Source: a virus
Reading direction: 5' to 3' (one strand)
Virus record (IMG/VR): IMGVR_UViG_3300042924_001744
Coordinates: 1-29,836 of that record
DNA: 29,836 nt
The translations under genes and the position numbers were made by a program. The notes beneath the pieces were generated by a model. That model made no database searches, had not been told where the DNA came from, and saw nothing but the letters and a program-made list of their open reading frames with translations. Below, piece by piece: positions 1 through 6,053 of the stretch; the stretch's first letter is position 1; each line of letters starts with the position of its first letter.

Positions 1-94
1 AGACCACAAGCAAGTCATTAAGAAACTCTACGCACTACACACCGAGAATTTAGAATTGAAAAAGCAAGTTAATGACCTAAAAATACTCTTATGA
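1..94 (+). CDS. 3' end of small coiled-coil protein (alternative haplotype)
   Basis: Partial gene cut by the window start; reading from base 2 it gives 30 residues ending at a TGA at 92-94. The peptide starts DHKQVIKKLYALH and lines up with the C-terminus of the complete 90-residue protein at 29075-29347 (DHKQVIKKVYALH), so this is the second haplotype's version of that gene. The last dozen residues have diverged, although the heptad-like pattern of Leu, Lys and Glu persists. Its stop overlaps the HNH gene start as ATGA, whereas in the other haplotype it overlaps the NinG start directly. Function unknown. Confidence 0.75.
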   Translation, partial: DHKQVIKKLYALHTENLELKKQVNDLKILL

Positions 95-495
95 GCCAAA
101 AAAGAACAATGCCAACCAAAGCAAAAATAATTGCACATTGGAATTTAACTTATAAACAAGAATTTACAAGTAAAAATTGTTGGGGGTGTGGCGGTAATGC
201 TGAAACTTTGGAGCGTGCGCATTTATTGGCTAAATGCAAAGGTGGCGCAGATGAGGAAAACAATTTAATTTTACTATGCAGAATTTGCCACGTTTCAATA
301 CAAGAACCAGTTTCTGATACTATTGAACAAGCGGAACACATTAAAAGTTTAATATTAGACGGATTCCCATTTTGGAAAATTATGTTTACATTTTATGCTG
401 AAAAAATTAAAGGTGGAGTTTATGACAAAACAGATTTAACTCGCATCGGAGTTTCAAAAGAAGACCTTGAAAAATTTAAAGAAATAACGAAATGA
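91..495 (+). CDS. HNH endonuclease, haplotype-specific insertion
   Basis: A 134-residue HNH-family nuclease. Seen: a zinc-ribbon CWGCGG near residue 31, an ERAHLL histidine motif near 43, an EENNLILLC segment carrying the two Asn, and CRICH near 66, giving the CxxC...H...N...CxxCH layout of this family. Such free-standing phage HNH genes usually nick or cut DNA and can spread by homing; that role is inferred. The gene is AT-richer than its neighbours and uses more GAT/AAT-type codons. It joins both neighbours through ATGA stop/start overlaps, so it keeps translational coupling. The equivalent junction at 29344 lacks it entirely. It could instead be a cargo gene without homing activity. Confidence 0.85.
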   Translation: MSQKRTMPTKAKIIAHWNLTYKQEFTSKNCWGCGGNAETLERAHLLAKCKGGADEENNLILLCRICHVSIQEPVSDTIEQAEHIKSLILDGFPFWKIMFTFYAEKIKGGVYDKTDLTRIGVSKEDLEKFKEITK

Positions 496-1010
496 AGTCA
501 TGTAAAAAGTGCGGCGAAATCTTTACACCATTTTCGACTTTAGACAAGCACTGTTATGTTTGCAAAAAGACGGAACAAGCGTTAAAAAACCTCGCCAAAA
601 TCAAAAAGGAAAAGGTCAAAAAGCAAAAGGAAGACCTACTAACTACTTCGGACTACCTTAAAATGGCTCAACAAGTGTTTAACAAGTGGGTAAGGCTACG
701 AGACAAAGACCAAGGTTGTATTTCCTGCGGTGGAAAGTTAGGCTCAAAATACGACGCTGGACACTTTTGGAGCGCAGGAGGTCACTCTTCGGTGCGGTTT
801 CACCCTGACAACGTCCACGCTCAATGTGTAGCTTGTAATCAACACAAACACGGTAACTTGATACCATACCGCGAAGCCTTAATAAAGAAAATTGGCTTAG
901 AAAAATACGCTGAAATCGAAAGTTTTGCCCACGACACGAAGAAATGGGACAAGGAAGAGTTGAAAGACTTAATTACTAAGTATAAAAAGAAGATTAAAGA
1001 TGAATTTTAA
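492..1010 (+). CDS. ninG: NinG/Rap-like recombination protein
   Basis: A 172-residue protein of the lambda NinG (Rap) family, a structure-specific nuclease that helps process branched recombination intermediates. Seen: N-terminal zinc-binding cysteines (CKKCGE, then CYVCKK), a basic Lys-rich helix at about residues 35-50, and an HNH-like C-terminal half with CISCGG, DAGHFWSAG, FHPDNVHAQC and CVACNQHKHG. The length fits the family. It starts at the ATGA overlap with the HNH gene and overlaps the next gene by 11 bases. It sits with ERF and YqaJ genes, a typical phage recombination set. A second, diverged copy truncated by the contig end lies at 29344. Confidence 0.9.
   Translation: MKSCKKCGEIFTPFSTLDKHCYVCKKTEQALKNLAKIKKEKVKKQKEDLLTTSDYLKMAQQVFNKWVRLRDKDQGCISCGGKLGSKYDAGHFWSAGGHSSVRFHPDNVHAQCVACNQHKHGNLIPYREALIKKIGLEKYAEIESFAHDTKKWDKEELKDLITKYKKKIKDEF
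858..984 (+). repeat. 127-bp exact overlap with the window end
   Basis: Bases 858-984 equal 29710-29836 with no mismatch; bases 857 and 29709 differ (c and t). The overlap length of exactly 127 matches a common de Bruijn k-mer size, which points to graph closure rather than a biological terminal repeat. Confidence 0.9.
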
Positions 1011-1359
1011 CAATGACTTCCGCTACGACTTACAAGTTGGTCAAGTTTACGAACAAGAATTTGCGAAGTTACTCGGTAGCAAAATAGAAATAAAACGCGA
1101 CTTTCGATGCTTAGAAACTGGCAATATATTTATCGAATACGAATCACGAAATAAACCGAGTGGCATTGCTACAAGTGAAGCGCAGTTTTGGTGCTATTGG
1201 TTAAGCGATAACCATTGCGTATTTATCAAAACCGAAGCGTTGAAGTCACTTTGTAGGGAATACCTAAACACGAAACGAGACATTTTAGGGGGTGACATGA
1301 ATACGAGTAAAGGAATTTTGTTACCATTAAACGACCTCATAAATAAAAATTTACCTTAA
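1000..1359 (+). CDS. Putative PD-(D/E)XK nuclease-like protein
   Basis: A 119-residue protein. Seen: an N-terminal helix with VGQVYEQEFAKLLG, then a KIEIKRD strand, then GNIFIEYESRNKPSGIA followed by EAQFWCYW. The run of acidic/Lys strand, E-x-E strand and 'KPSGI' turn resembles small phage proteins with a restriction-endonuclease-like fold. That assignment is from pattern only and the catalytic residues are uncertain. It overlaps ninG by 11 bases and is the last gene before the early promoter at about 1364, so it closes the transcription unit that begins in the replication region. It may be a resolvase-like or repair nuclease. Confidence 0.5.
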   Translation: MNFNNDFRYDLQVGQVYEQEFAKLLGSKIEIKRDFRCLETGNIFIEYESRNKPSGIATSEAQFWCYWLSDNHCVFIKTEALKSLCREYLNTKRDILGGDMNTSKGILLPLNDLINKNLP

Positions 1360-1363
1360 TGTG

Positions 1364-1392
1364 TTGTGTATTAAAAATAAAGCGTATATTTG
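1364..1392 (+). promoter_or_regulatory. Host-type (TTTG/TAnnTTTG-like) early promoter
   Basis: TTG at 1364-1366, an 18-base spacer, and TATATTTG at 1385-1392, matching the Bacteroidota primary-sigma -7 element TAnnTTTG. It lies in the 55-base gap before the ERF gene, 22 bases from its ATG. The -33 side and the first part of the spacer (TTGTGTATTAAAA) nearly repeat the promoter at 25145. Confidence 0.75.
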
Positions 1393-1414
1393 CTGAAACT
1401 AATAAGAAAAAAAC

Positions 1415-1966
1415 ATGAAAAAAACAGAACAAACCATTGAAGAGGTGGTAAAAGTAGCGGGTCTTTACCCAAAGCTACACGCTGCAAAGCAGAAAATTGG
1501 TAAGGTAGTTAAGAACGCCAATAACCCCCATTTCAAAAAGTCCTACGCTGACATTAACGCACTTGTTGAGTCGGTTGAACCTATCCTTTTGGAAAACGGT
1601 TTGCTACTTATTCAACCAATTGAACAAGGGTTAGTTAGTACTTTAATCATTGACATCGAAACTGGCGACAAAGTAGTTAGTTCAATGCGCCTTCCTGACA
1701 TTCAAGACCCTCAAAAAGTCGGTTCTGCGGTGACTTATTACCGCCGTTATACCTTGCAGTCATTGTTGAGTTTACAAGCCGAGGACGACGATGCAAATAG
1801 TGCCAGTGCAACGGTCAAAAACACGAAGCCAACAATTAGTCAAGAACGCTTTGAGAATGGACTCACGAAAATCGCCAATAAGGAAATGACACCCGACCAG
1901 TTCAAACAAGCGTTGAGCGGTTACCAATTAACAGACCTACAAACTAAAGCCCTTTTATTGTTATGA
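1415..1966 (+). CDS. erf: ERF-family single-strand annealing protein
   Basis: A 183-residue ERF-superfamily recombinase, which anneals complementary single strands during phage recombination and genome circularisation. Seen: the conserved block HFKKSYADINALVESVEPIL near residues 39-58, the GLLLIQP strand, and the diagnostic GSAVTYYRRYTLQSLL near 105-120 followed by EDDDAN. The C-terminal tail (from about 128) is a linker with a short helical end. It is first in an operon and overlaps the YqaJ-type exonuclease by 4 bases (ATGA). The annealing protein plus exonuclease pair is the classic two-component phage recombination system. Confidence 0.92.
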   Translation: MKKTEQTIEEVVKVAGLYPKLHAAKQKIGKVVKNANNPHFKKSYADINALVESVEPILLENGLLLIQPIEQGLVSTLIIDIETGDKVVSSMRLPDIQDPQKVGSAVTYYRRYTLQSLLSLQAEDDDANSASATVKNTKPTISQERFENGLTKIANKEMTPDQFKQALSGYQLTDLQTKALLLL

Positions 1967-2634
1967 AAATTCGCTGCAGCTCGTTAGGTAAGATTATGAC
2001 TTCCCCCAAATCAAAGGGGGAGGTCTTATCTCAAACCGCAAAAACGTATTTAAAGGAACTTGCTTTAGAGGAAAAGTTCGGAATCAGAAAAGATTTCTCA
2101 AGCCGTTACACGGACAAGGGTAATATTCAGGAAGACACCGCAATCGAAATGGCATCTAAGGTATTGAGTTTACCTTTTGCGCTCAAAAACACGGAATACT
2201 TCGAGAACGAATTTATCAAAGGAACTCCCGACCTCATCTTAGAAGACGAAATAATCGACATTAAATGCTCTTGGGACGGTACTACATTCCCTTGGTTTGA
2301 AGACGAACTACCTAACAAAGATTATTTTTGGCAGTTGGTCGGTTACATGTGGCTCACTGGAAAAACGAAAGCCCGTGTAGTGTATTGCTTAGTTGACACC
2401 CCCGAAGATATCGTACAAGACGAGATTCGTAGAACATCTTGGAAAAAGTTTGAGATAGATGTCACCGAAGAAACCGAGAATGAAGTCCGAGCGAAACACG
2501 AATTTAGCCACATAAGCGAAAATAAGCGCATTAGAGCGTTCCAAGTAGAGTTGAATGAGGCTAACATCGAACAAGTGAAAGAAAAGCTGTTACACGCGAA
2601 AGAATACTATAACGAACTAATTGAACGATTATGA
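1963..2634 (+). CDS. YqaJ-type (lambda-exonuclease-like) recombination exonuclease
   Basis: A 223-residue YqaJ-like nuclease expected to resect double-stranded ends for the ERF protein. Seen: the N-terminal CSSLGKIMTSP segment typical of this family, GNIQEDTAIEM with the conserved Glu, then GTPDLILEDEIIDIKCSWD, which holds the PD-(D/E)XK catalytic Asp, Asp and Lys near residues 87-101, and FWQLVGYMWLTG, the conserved Gln/Tyr helix. The length fits the family. It overlaps the ERF stop by 4 bases and the next gene by 4. Codons 12-21 contain a strong inverted repeat, listed separately. Confidence 0.9.
   Translation: MKIRCSSLGKIMTSPKSKGEVLSQTAKTYLKELALEEKFGIRKDFSSRYTDKGNIQEDTAIEMASKVLSLPFALKNTEYFENEFIKGTPDLILEDEIIDIKCSWDGTTFPWFEDELPNKDYFWQLVGYMWLTGKTKARVVYCLVDTPEDIVQDEIRRTSWKKFEIDVTEETENEVRAKHEFSHISENKRIRAFQVELNEANIEQVKEKLLHAKEYYNELIERL
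1998..2025 (+). repeat. 10-bp hairpin inside the exonuclease start region
   Basis: Arms GACTTCCCCC (1998-2007) and GGGGGAGGTC (2016-2025) pair over ten positions with one G-U wobble around an A-rich 8-base loop. It starts 35 bases after the ATG, where a stable mRNA hairpin could slow or gate translation. No T-run follows, so it is not an intrinsic terminator. Confidence 0.6.
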
Positions 2635-2867
2635 ATCTACTTGAATTACTTATACACAACGAAAGAGCGCAAGCCTATCAAGACTCATTGTCAATTGAAG
2701 AACAAATAGAATTGCTTAAGCCGTATAAAAAAAGTGTATTTACTTTTCACATGGAAGACGGAAGAAAAATAGTAAGAGGTGACGATGAAAGCGACAAGGA
2801 AGAAATGGAGGACTTTTTTAAACAGAACCCTCAAGACGGATGCGAATGGATTGAATTTCACAAGTAA
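2631..2867 (+). CDS. Small acidic protein, unknown function
   Basis: A 78-residue protein that I do not recognise. It starts at an ATGA overlap with the exonuclease stop. It is acidic, with a helical first half (SIEEQIELLKPYKK) followed by a strand-like VFTFHMEDGRKIVRGDDES and an acidic helix DKEEMEDFF. There are no cysteines beyond one near the end and no signal peptide. Its place right behind ERF/YqaJ suggests a recombination accessory or host-takeover protein, but that is only context. Confidence 0.7.
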   Translation: MNLLELLIHNERAQAYQDSLSIEEQIELLKPYKKSVFTFHMEDGRKIVRGDDESDKEEMEDFFKQNPQDGCEWIEFHK

Positions 2868-2870
2868 GCT

Positions 2871-3053
2871 ATGAAAAAAGAAAAAAAAACGATTATGTTT
2901 CGCTTAATGATTACACCAACCGAAAAACAATGGATTGAAAACAAAGCCAAAGAAACTGGTTTAACTCAATCTCAAGTGGTAAGGTTTTATTATGTGAATA
3001 ATGTTAAAGAAACGGAAGGTAAATTTAAAAACACGGAAAATGAAAACAGATAG
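2871..3053 (+). CDS. Ribbon-helix-helix-like DNA-binding protein
   Basis: A 60-residue basic protein. Seen: a short N-terminal beta strand KKTIMFRLMITPTEK, then helix QWIENKAKETG, turn, and helix LTQSQVVRFYYVNNV. This strand-helix-helix order with 'LTQSQVVR' is characteristic of ribbon-helix-helix (MetJ/Arc, mobilisation-protein-like) dimeric DNA binders. The C-terminal 15 residues are a charged tail. It probably acts as a small transcriptional regulator, although no operator can be assigned. It starts 3 bases after the preceding stop and overlaps the MazG-like gene by 14 bases. Confidence 0.6.
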   Translation: MKKEKKTIMFRLMITPTEKQWIENKAKETGLTQSQVVRFYYVNNVKETEGKFKNTENENR

Positions 3054-3240
3054 AATAGTAATCCAAGTCCTAAACCAAATAGCCGACCGCAGCGAACGTG
3101 GACTTGAGAAATACGGAACGAACCTCGAAAGAACCGACCTTGAGACGTTAGATTGGTTGCAACACGCACAAGAGGAGGCAATGGACTTATGCCTATATTT
3201 AGAACGATTAAAAGAGCAAATCAAAAACAAACAGTTATGA
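3040..3240 (+). CDS. MazG-like small NTP-pyrophosphatase-fold protein
   Basis: 66 residues from the chosen ATG at 3040. An ATG at 3001 would add 13 basic residues lying entirely inside the upstream gene, so the inner start is preferred. Seen: SERGLEKYGTNLERTDLETLDWLQHAQEEAMDLCLYLERL (residues about 17-57, described here in two halves: the RGLEKYG turn and the HAQEEAMDL acidic helix). These are the helix-turn-helix acidic motifs of short MazG-like all-alpha pyrophosphatases found in many phages. Such proteins hydrolyse (d)NTPs; activity here is inferred. It overlaps the next gene through ATGA. Confidence 0.6.
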   Translation: MKTDRIVIQVLNQIADRSERGLEKYGTNLERTDLETLDWLQHAQEEAMDLCLYLERLKEQIKNKQL

Positions 3241-3422
3241 GTTGTGAACCATTAAACGAACTGCCACCACGAAAAGACGAATACGAGGATGCAATCACGG
3301 ACTTACATTTTCTTTATGACCTATTGAGATGCGAAGGACACGACCCTGAAAGTTCATTTATGAAAGGGATTAAATACGCACACGATTACTTAGATGATAA
3401 ACCAATAAACAAACAAATATGA
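3237..3422 (+). CDS. Small protein, unknown function
   Basis: 61 residues starting at ATG 3237, which overlaps the upstream TGA. A farther upstream in-frame start would lie wholly within the MazG-like gene and is rejected. The protein is mostly helical and acidic with two cysteines, and carries EDAITDLHFLYDLLRCEG and SFMKGIKYAHDYLDD. No family recognised. It ends in an ATGA overlap with the SSB-like gene, so it belongs to the same tightly packed early operon. Confidence 0.65.
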   Translation: MSCEPLNELPPRKDEYEDAITDLHFLYDLLRCEGHDPESSFMKGIKYAHDYLDDKPINKQI

Positions 3423-3655
3423 GTTACGAACACAAAGCAAACACGGGAACGCTTTTCCCTAACAACAAAAAGGCGGACAACCACCCGGACTACAAAGGGA
3501 AGATTAAGGTAGGTGACCAAGAGTACGACATCGCAGGATGGGTAAAGACTACGGACAAAGGACAATTCCTTTCGTTGAAGGTATCTGAGCCGTTCAAACC
3601 CGAACCGCAGAACACCAGCGAGAAAATTGCTAACTCTTCAGGTTTACCATTTTGA
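3419..3655 (+). CDS. Small SSB-like protein with LPF C-terminus
   Basis: 78 residues. The core from about residue 20, YKGKIKVGDQEYDIAGW followed by VKTTDKGQFLSLKVS, reads as alternating strands of a small OB-like or DUF736-like barrel. The tail is polar and ends SSGLPF, which resembles the hydrophobic tip (..PF) by which bacterial SSB proteins recruit partners. This suggests, without proving, a single-strand-binding or DNA-transaction role. The ATP-dependent protein at 28177 also ends in DLPF. Its stop codon overlaps the TTG start proposed for the next gene. Confidence 0.5.
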   Translation: MSYEHKANTGTLFPNNKKADNHPDYKGKIKVGDQEYDIAGWVKTTDKGQFLSLKVSEPFKPEPQNTSEKIANSSGLPF

Positions 3656-3879
3656 GAATAGCAGAACTAACCGCGCTCAATGGCTTTCTTCGGGAGGCTA
3701 TTGGGTCGCGCTTGGAAACTGAATCAATGCGGTCTTTTTGCAGACGGTCTAAAGTTCAGTCAAGCCAAGTCAAGAAATTACTAAACAACGAAGGAGGTCT
3801 AAACACGACCACAGTAGAACGAATCGCACACGCACTAATTGACTCACGTTATGAAGCGAAACAAGACATTTTGATTTAA
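3652..3879 (+). CDS. HTH (Cro/CI-like) DNA-binding protein
   Basis: 75 residues from a TTG at 3652 that overlaps the upstream TGA as TTGA. An inner ATG at 3727 would leave only 50 residues and remove the first helix. Seen: helix LTALNGFLREAIGSRL, then MRSFCRRSKVQSSQVKKLLNNEGGL with an SSQVKKLL recognition-helix pattern, then TTTVERIAHAL. This matches the five-helix Cro/CI-like fold in miniature. It is the only repressor-like protein in the window and may control early genes. No operator identified. Confidence 0.55.
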   Translation: MRIAELTALNGFLREAIGSRLETESMRSFCRRSKVQSSQVKKLLNNEGGLNTTTVERIAHALIDSRYEAKQDILI

Positions 3880-3916
3880 GATATGTGGCAAAAAATAGGA
3901 CTTAACCTTTAACGAG

Positions 3917-4039
3917 ATGAGACGAAAGAAGATTGATAAACAGCACCGAGAGTATCGGAGTAAAAGACGGAAGATAGTAGATATTTGCCGTTATATCTGC
4001 CAACTACCACCTTTTGAAAGATTAGACCCCGAAGAATAA
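3917..4039 (+). CDS. 40-residue basic peptide, possible gene
   Basis: ATG at 3917, TAA at 4037-4039, giving a very basic 40-residue product that begins MRRKKIDKQHREYRSKRRK and ends PPFERLDPEE. It fills what would otherwise be a 180-base gap in a dense operon, and its stop codon falls inside the loop of the terminator at 4027-4050, a common arrangement for a last gene. The charge suggests nucleic-acid contact. There is no family evidence, so it could be a chance frame. Confidence 0.45.
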   Translation: MRRKKIDKQHREYRSKRRKIVDICRYICQLPPFERLDPEE

Positions 4040-4050
4040 ATCGGGGTTTT
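4027..4050 (+). terminator. Intrinsic terminator of the early operon
   Basis: Stem CCCCGA (4027-4032) with TCGGGG (4041-4046), 8-base loop, then TTTT. The loop contains the stop of the 40-residue frame. It ends the rightward early transcription that starts at about 1392. Confidence 0.75.
4035..4050 (+). repeat. Left 16-bp direct repeat flanking the Mom-like gene
   Basis: AATAAATCGGGGTTTT, repeated at 4700-4715 with one mismatch (C for A at the sixth base). This copy includes the right arm and T-run of the terminator; the distant copy has only that half and lacks CCCCGA. Confidence 0.7.
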
Positions 4051-4062
4051 AAATTTAAAAAT

Positions 4063-4701
4063 ATGCAAACAAGTTTATTTAGCCTAAATACAATACAAAA
4101 AGATTTTTTTTCAATCGGGGATGTTCGTGATTTTAAAGTATTACAATGCAGTCGAAAAGAAATAGTAGATTTTATTGAGTTTTGGCACTATTCAAAAAAT
4201 GTTAATGGTCTTACCACAGATTTTTGTTTTAAATTAATCGATGCAGATGGTAATATGATTGGAGCAATGATTTATGGAAAAATAGCAATGGCTAACGTAT
4301 GGAAAAAATATGCGTCTAATGAATTTGAATTGATTGAATTAAAACGATTATGTTGTATAGATAACACCCCAAAAAACACAGAAAGTTTTTTCATTGGTAA
4401 TACTTTGAGGTGGTTGAAAAAAAACACAAAAATAAAAACAGTCATAAGTTATGCGGACACTACTTATTCGCACGAAGGAACAATCTACAAAGCAAGTAAT
4501 TTCAAACATTTAGGTATGACAGCAAAAGGAAAAGTAATAATGTACAATGGTAAAAGATATCACGATAAAACAATAAGGACAAAATATAAAGGAGAATTGA
4601 AACCTTTTGCGATTGAAATAAAAAATGCACTTGAAGTTGGAAAAGCAAATTATGTAGATACACTCGGAAAACACATTTATTTATACAAGTTACAAAGTTA
4701 A
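4063..4701 (+). CDS. Mom-like DNA adenine-modification protein
   Basis: 212 residues. Seen: residues 129-151 read SYADTTYSHEGTIYKASNF then KHLG, the 'AD..-H-G-TIY-ASNF-G' signature of the Mom family, and an N-terminal half (FCFKLIDADGNMIGAMIYG) that looks like a GNAT-type beta core. Mu Mom converts adenine in phage DNA to N6-carbamoylmethyladenine and so blocks host restriction; the same role is inferred here. The gene is markedly AT-richer than its neighbours (GAT, AAT and AAA codons dominate) and stands alone between a terminator and the next promoter, as a moron would. It has no clear promoter of its own, so read-through or a weak AT-rich start site must serve it. Confidence 0.7.
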   Translation: MQTSLFSLNTIQKDFFSIGDVRDFKVLQCSRKEIVDFIEFWHYSKNVNGLTTDFCFKLIDADGNMIGAMIYGKIAMANVWKKYASNEFELIELKRLCCIDNTPKNTESFFIGNTLRWLKKNTKIKTVISYADTTYSHEGTIYKASNFKHLGMTAKGKVIMYNGKRYHDKTIRTKYKGELKPFAIEIKNALEVGKANYVDTLGKHIYLYKLQS

Positions 4702-4715
4702 TAACTCGGGGTTTT
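4700..4715 (+). repeat. Right 16-bp direct repeat flanking the Mom-like gene
   Basis: AATAACTCGGGGTTTT, one mismatch from 4035-4050, offset 665 bases. It begins inside the Mom-like stop codon and runs into the promoter T-tract. It carries the 3' half of the terminator without its pairing arm. Confidence 0.7.
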
Positions 4716-4745
4716 TTTGTTGGTTAAAAAATAATCGTATATTTG
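4716..4745 (+). promoter_or_regulatory. Host-type promoter of the terminase operon
   Basis: TTTG at 4716-4719, 18-base spacer, TATATTTG at 4738-4745: a full Bacteroidota -33/-7 promoter. The 15-base leader to the ATG at 4761 matches, with one mismatch, the leader of the leftward promoter at 14113-14147. Confidence 0.8.
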
Positions 4746-4760
4746 ATTAAAATTTAAGCA

Positions 4761-5018
4761 ATGGAATATGTTTTTTTGATAGCCTTAGGGTGGTTTATTC
4801 AAGAATTTGAGCCTTTCAAGTTTGTAGCCGATTGGATTTATAGCAGAATTAAACCACACCCAGTAATTGAGTACGTTTTTGGCTCGTTGGAATGTTGGCA
4901 ATGTTGCACGTTCTGGTCTGCGTTAGCCATTACTTGGTCGTTTGAAAAGGCGGTTGTCTCTTCGTTTATTGTTTTCGGTCTTCAACTACTTCACGAAGGA
5001 TGGATGCGCAGGAAGTAA
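4761..5018 (+). CDS. Small membrane protein (DUF1360-like)
   Basis: 85 residues with three hydrophobic segments: EYVFLIALGWFIQEF at the N-terminus, CTFWSALAITWSF in the middle and AVVSSFIVFGLQLL near the C-terminus. The ECWQCCTFW motif recalls the 'C-x2-C..W' turn of small DUF1360-type membrane proteins; this is a weak resemblance. First gene behind the host-type promoter at 4716. It could alter the host envelope or exclude competing phages, but nothing in the sequence decides that. It overlaps the next gene by 19 bases. Confidence 0.65.
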   Translation: MEYVFLIALGWFIQEFEPFKFVADWIYSRIKPHPVIEYVFGSLECWQCCTFWSALAITWSFEKAVVSSFIVFGLQLLHEGWMRRK

Positions 5019-5203
5019 GCTTATTCGAGCAACTGAAAGACGAATTCAATGCCGGCAAGGTTAACAAAGTGACCATTGTCAGAGTGCGAGACGTTTACAA
5101 CAAGTATGCAGATAAGCCCGTGAACTATTGCATGTGTTCGAGCGTTCAACGTAGGATATACGCAAAGGACTTTTTAACGTGGTATGCGGAGTTTAATAGA
5201 TAA
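5000..5203 (+). CDS. Small protein, unknown function
   Basis: 67 residues: an acidic helix (SLFEQLKDEFNAGK), a strand-like KVTIVRVRDVY, then YCMCSSVQRRIYAKDFLTWYAEFNR. The CMC pair and the aromatic C-terminus are its only distinctive marks. It overlaps both neighbours (19 bases upstream, 20 downstream), so it is translationally packed between the membrane protein and the sigma-like gene. Possibly an accessory of the latter; no family recognised. Confidence 0.65.
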   Translation: MDAQEVSLFEQLKDEFNAGKVNKVTIVRVRDVYNKYADKPVNYCMCSSVQRRIYAKDFLTWYAEFNR

Positions 5204-5687
5204 GTTCTATACTGACAATTATACGCTGTTGGTGAGTGCTGCGAAAAGACGAATCACGCAGTTAAAGAAATCTATTGAGCCTGAAAGTTTAGTATCATCG
5301 TCCTATTTGTACTTAGTGGGTAAGGCGGACACCATACAAGAAGACGAAATTGAGCGTTTAGCCTTTGGGTTTATTTACTTTGAACTCATGCGCTACAATT
5401 CACAAACGAACCTTAAAGAACGGGTTAACTCGGTGGACTTAGAATTTGACATTAGCGACCTGAATAACCAATCGAACAACCTATTACTTAAAATAGATGT
5501 AAGCGACTTTGAAAAGACGTTAGACAGAGTCGATGCCATACTTTGGGAGGTGTATTATAACAAGGGCATAACTACAAAACGTGACCTTGCAGAACATTTT
5601 AACATTGACCCCAGTAGCGCATTGATATACATTAACGAGTTGAAGCAAAAATTTAGAAATTATGTTGAAGATAAAAGAACAATATAA
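5184..5687 (+). CDS. Putative sigma-factor-like transcription regulator
   Basis: 167 residues. The first third (LVSAAKRRITQLKKSIEPES then LVSSSYLYLVGKA) resembles the helical region 2 of small sigma factors, and residues about 120-160 (LWEVYYNKGITTKRDLAEHF then NIDPSSALIYINELKQKFR) form a region-4-like helix-turn-helix. The middle is acidic. This layout suggests a phage sigma or sigma-like activator for later promoters, which would fit the non-host motif found five times elsewhere. The assignment is from fold pattern and position before the terminase genes, and is not certain. A terminase-associated HTH protein is an alternative. Confidence 0.5.
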   Translation: MRSLIDKFYTDNYTLLVSAAKRRITQLKKSIEPESLVSSSYLYLVGKADTIQEDEIERLAFGFIYFELMRYNSQTNLKERVNSVDLEFDISDLNNQSNNLLLKIDVSDFEKTLDRVDAILWEVYYNKGITTKRDLAEHFNIDPSSALIYINELKQKFRNYVEDKRTI

Positions 5688-5892
5688 CGGAGTGAGCGTT
5701 GAGTACAAGTTGGGGACTGTCCGGGTAACCAAGAAAATCGAGGACTTGACCGAAGCCGACATAAACACGGCTCAAAAGTGGGGGTTGAACTTGGGGAAAT
5801 ACTTTGAGGAAAACACGGAACTACCAACCGAACAACTACCAACCATTGCATACGAAGGTATAGAGGTAAAACCTAAACGCAAAAGAAAATGA
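5662..5892 (+). CDS. Small protein, unknown function
   Basis: 76 residues, starting 26 bases inside the previous gene. It has a beta-rich start (YNGVSVEYKLGTVRVTKKI), an Asp/Glu-rich centre (EDLTEADINTAQKWG) and a Lys/Arg tail KPKRKRK. No recognised family. It overlaps the next small membrane gene by ATGA. Confidence 0.65.
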   Translation: MLKIKEQYNGVSVEYKLGTVRVTKKIEDLTEADINTAQKWGLNLGKYFEENTELPTEQLPTIAYEGIEVKPKRKRK

Positions 5893-6053
5893 AGTTGAGC
5901 CACGTATTCGCTTTTTTAGTCGCTTGTTTTGTCTTCGTGTCGGCACTTTGTTTGATTTACAATGATGCTCACCACGCGATGCAGTTTAGTGGGTGGTCAC
6001 TTATTAGCTACCTTTGTTATTTAATTGCTTTAACTGGAGAAAACGATGCCTAA
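5889..6053 (+). CDS. 54-residue membrane peptide
   Basis: ATG at 5889 overlaps the upstream TGA; TAA at 6051-6053. Two hydrophobic segments are visible, FAFLVACFVFVSALCLIY and SLISYLCYLIAL, separated by NDAHHAMQFSGW, so it is probably a two-pass inner-membrane protein. Size and topology would suit a small holin-like or superinfection-exclusion protein, but it is far from the lysis genes. It overlaps the next gene by 8 bases and fills an otherwise empty 150-base stretch. Confidence 0.65.
   Translation: MKLSHVFAFLVACFVFVSALCLIYNDAHHAMQFSGWSLISYLCYLIALTGENDA

Noticed and set aside
2650-3001. Two perfect DnaA-box-like 9-mers, TTATACACA (2650-2658, +) and TTATTCACA (2993-3001, -), as an origin
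   Set aside because: About one match to TTATNCACA is expected by chance on both strands of a sequence this long, both lie inside genes, and they are far from the DnaA-like gene. Two sites are not enough for a claim.
3001-3240. Longer 79-residue version of the MazG-like protein
   Set aside because: The extra 13 residues are Lys/Arg-rich and encoded entirely within the ribbon-helix-helix gene; the inner ATG at 3040 gives the usual short family length.
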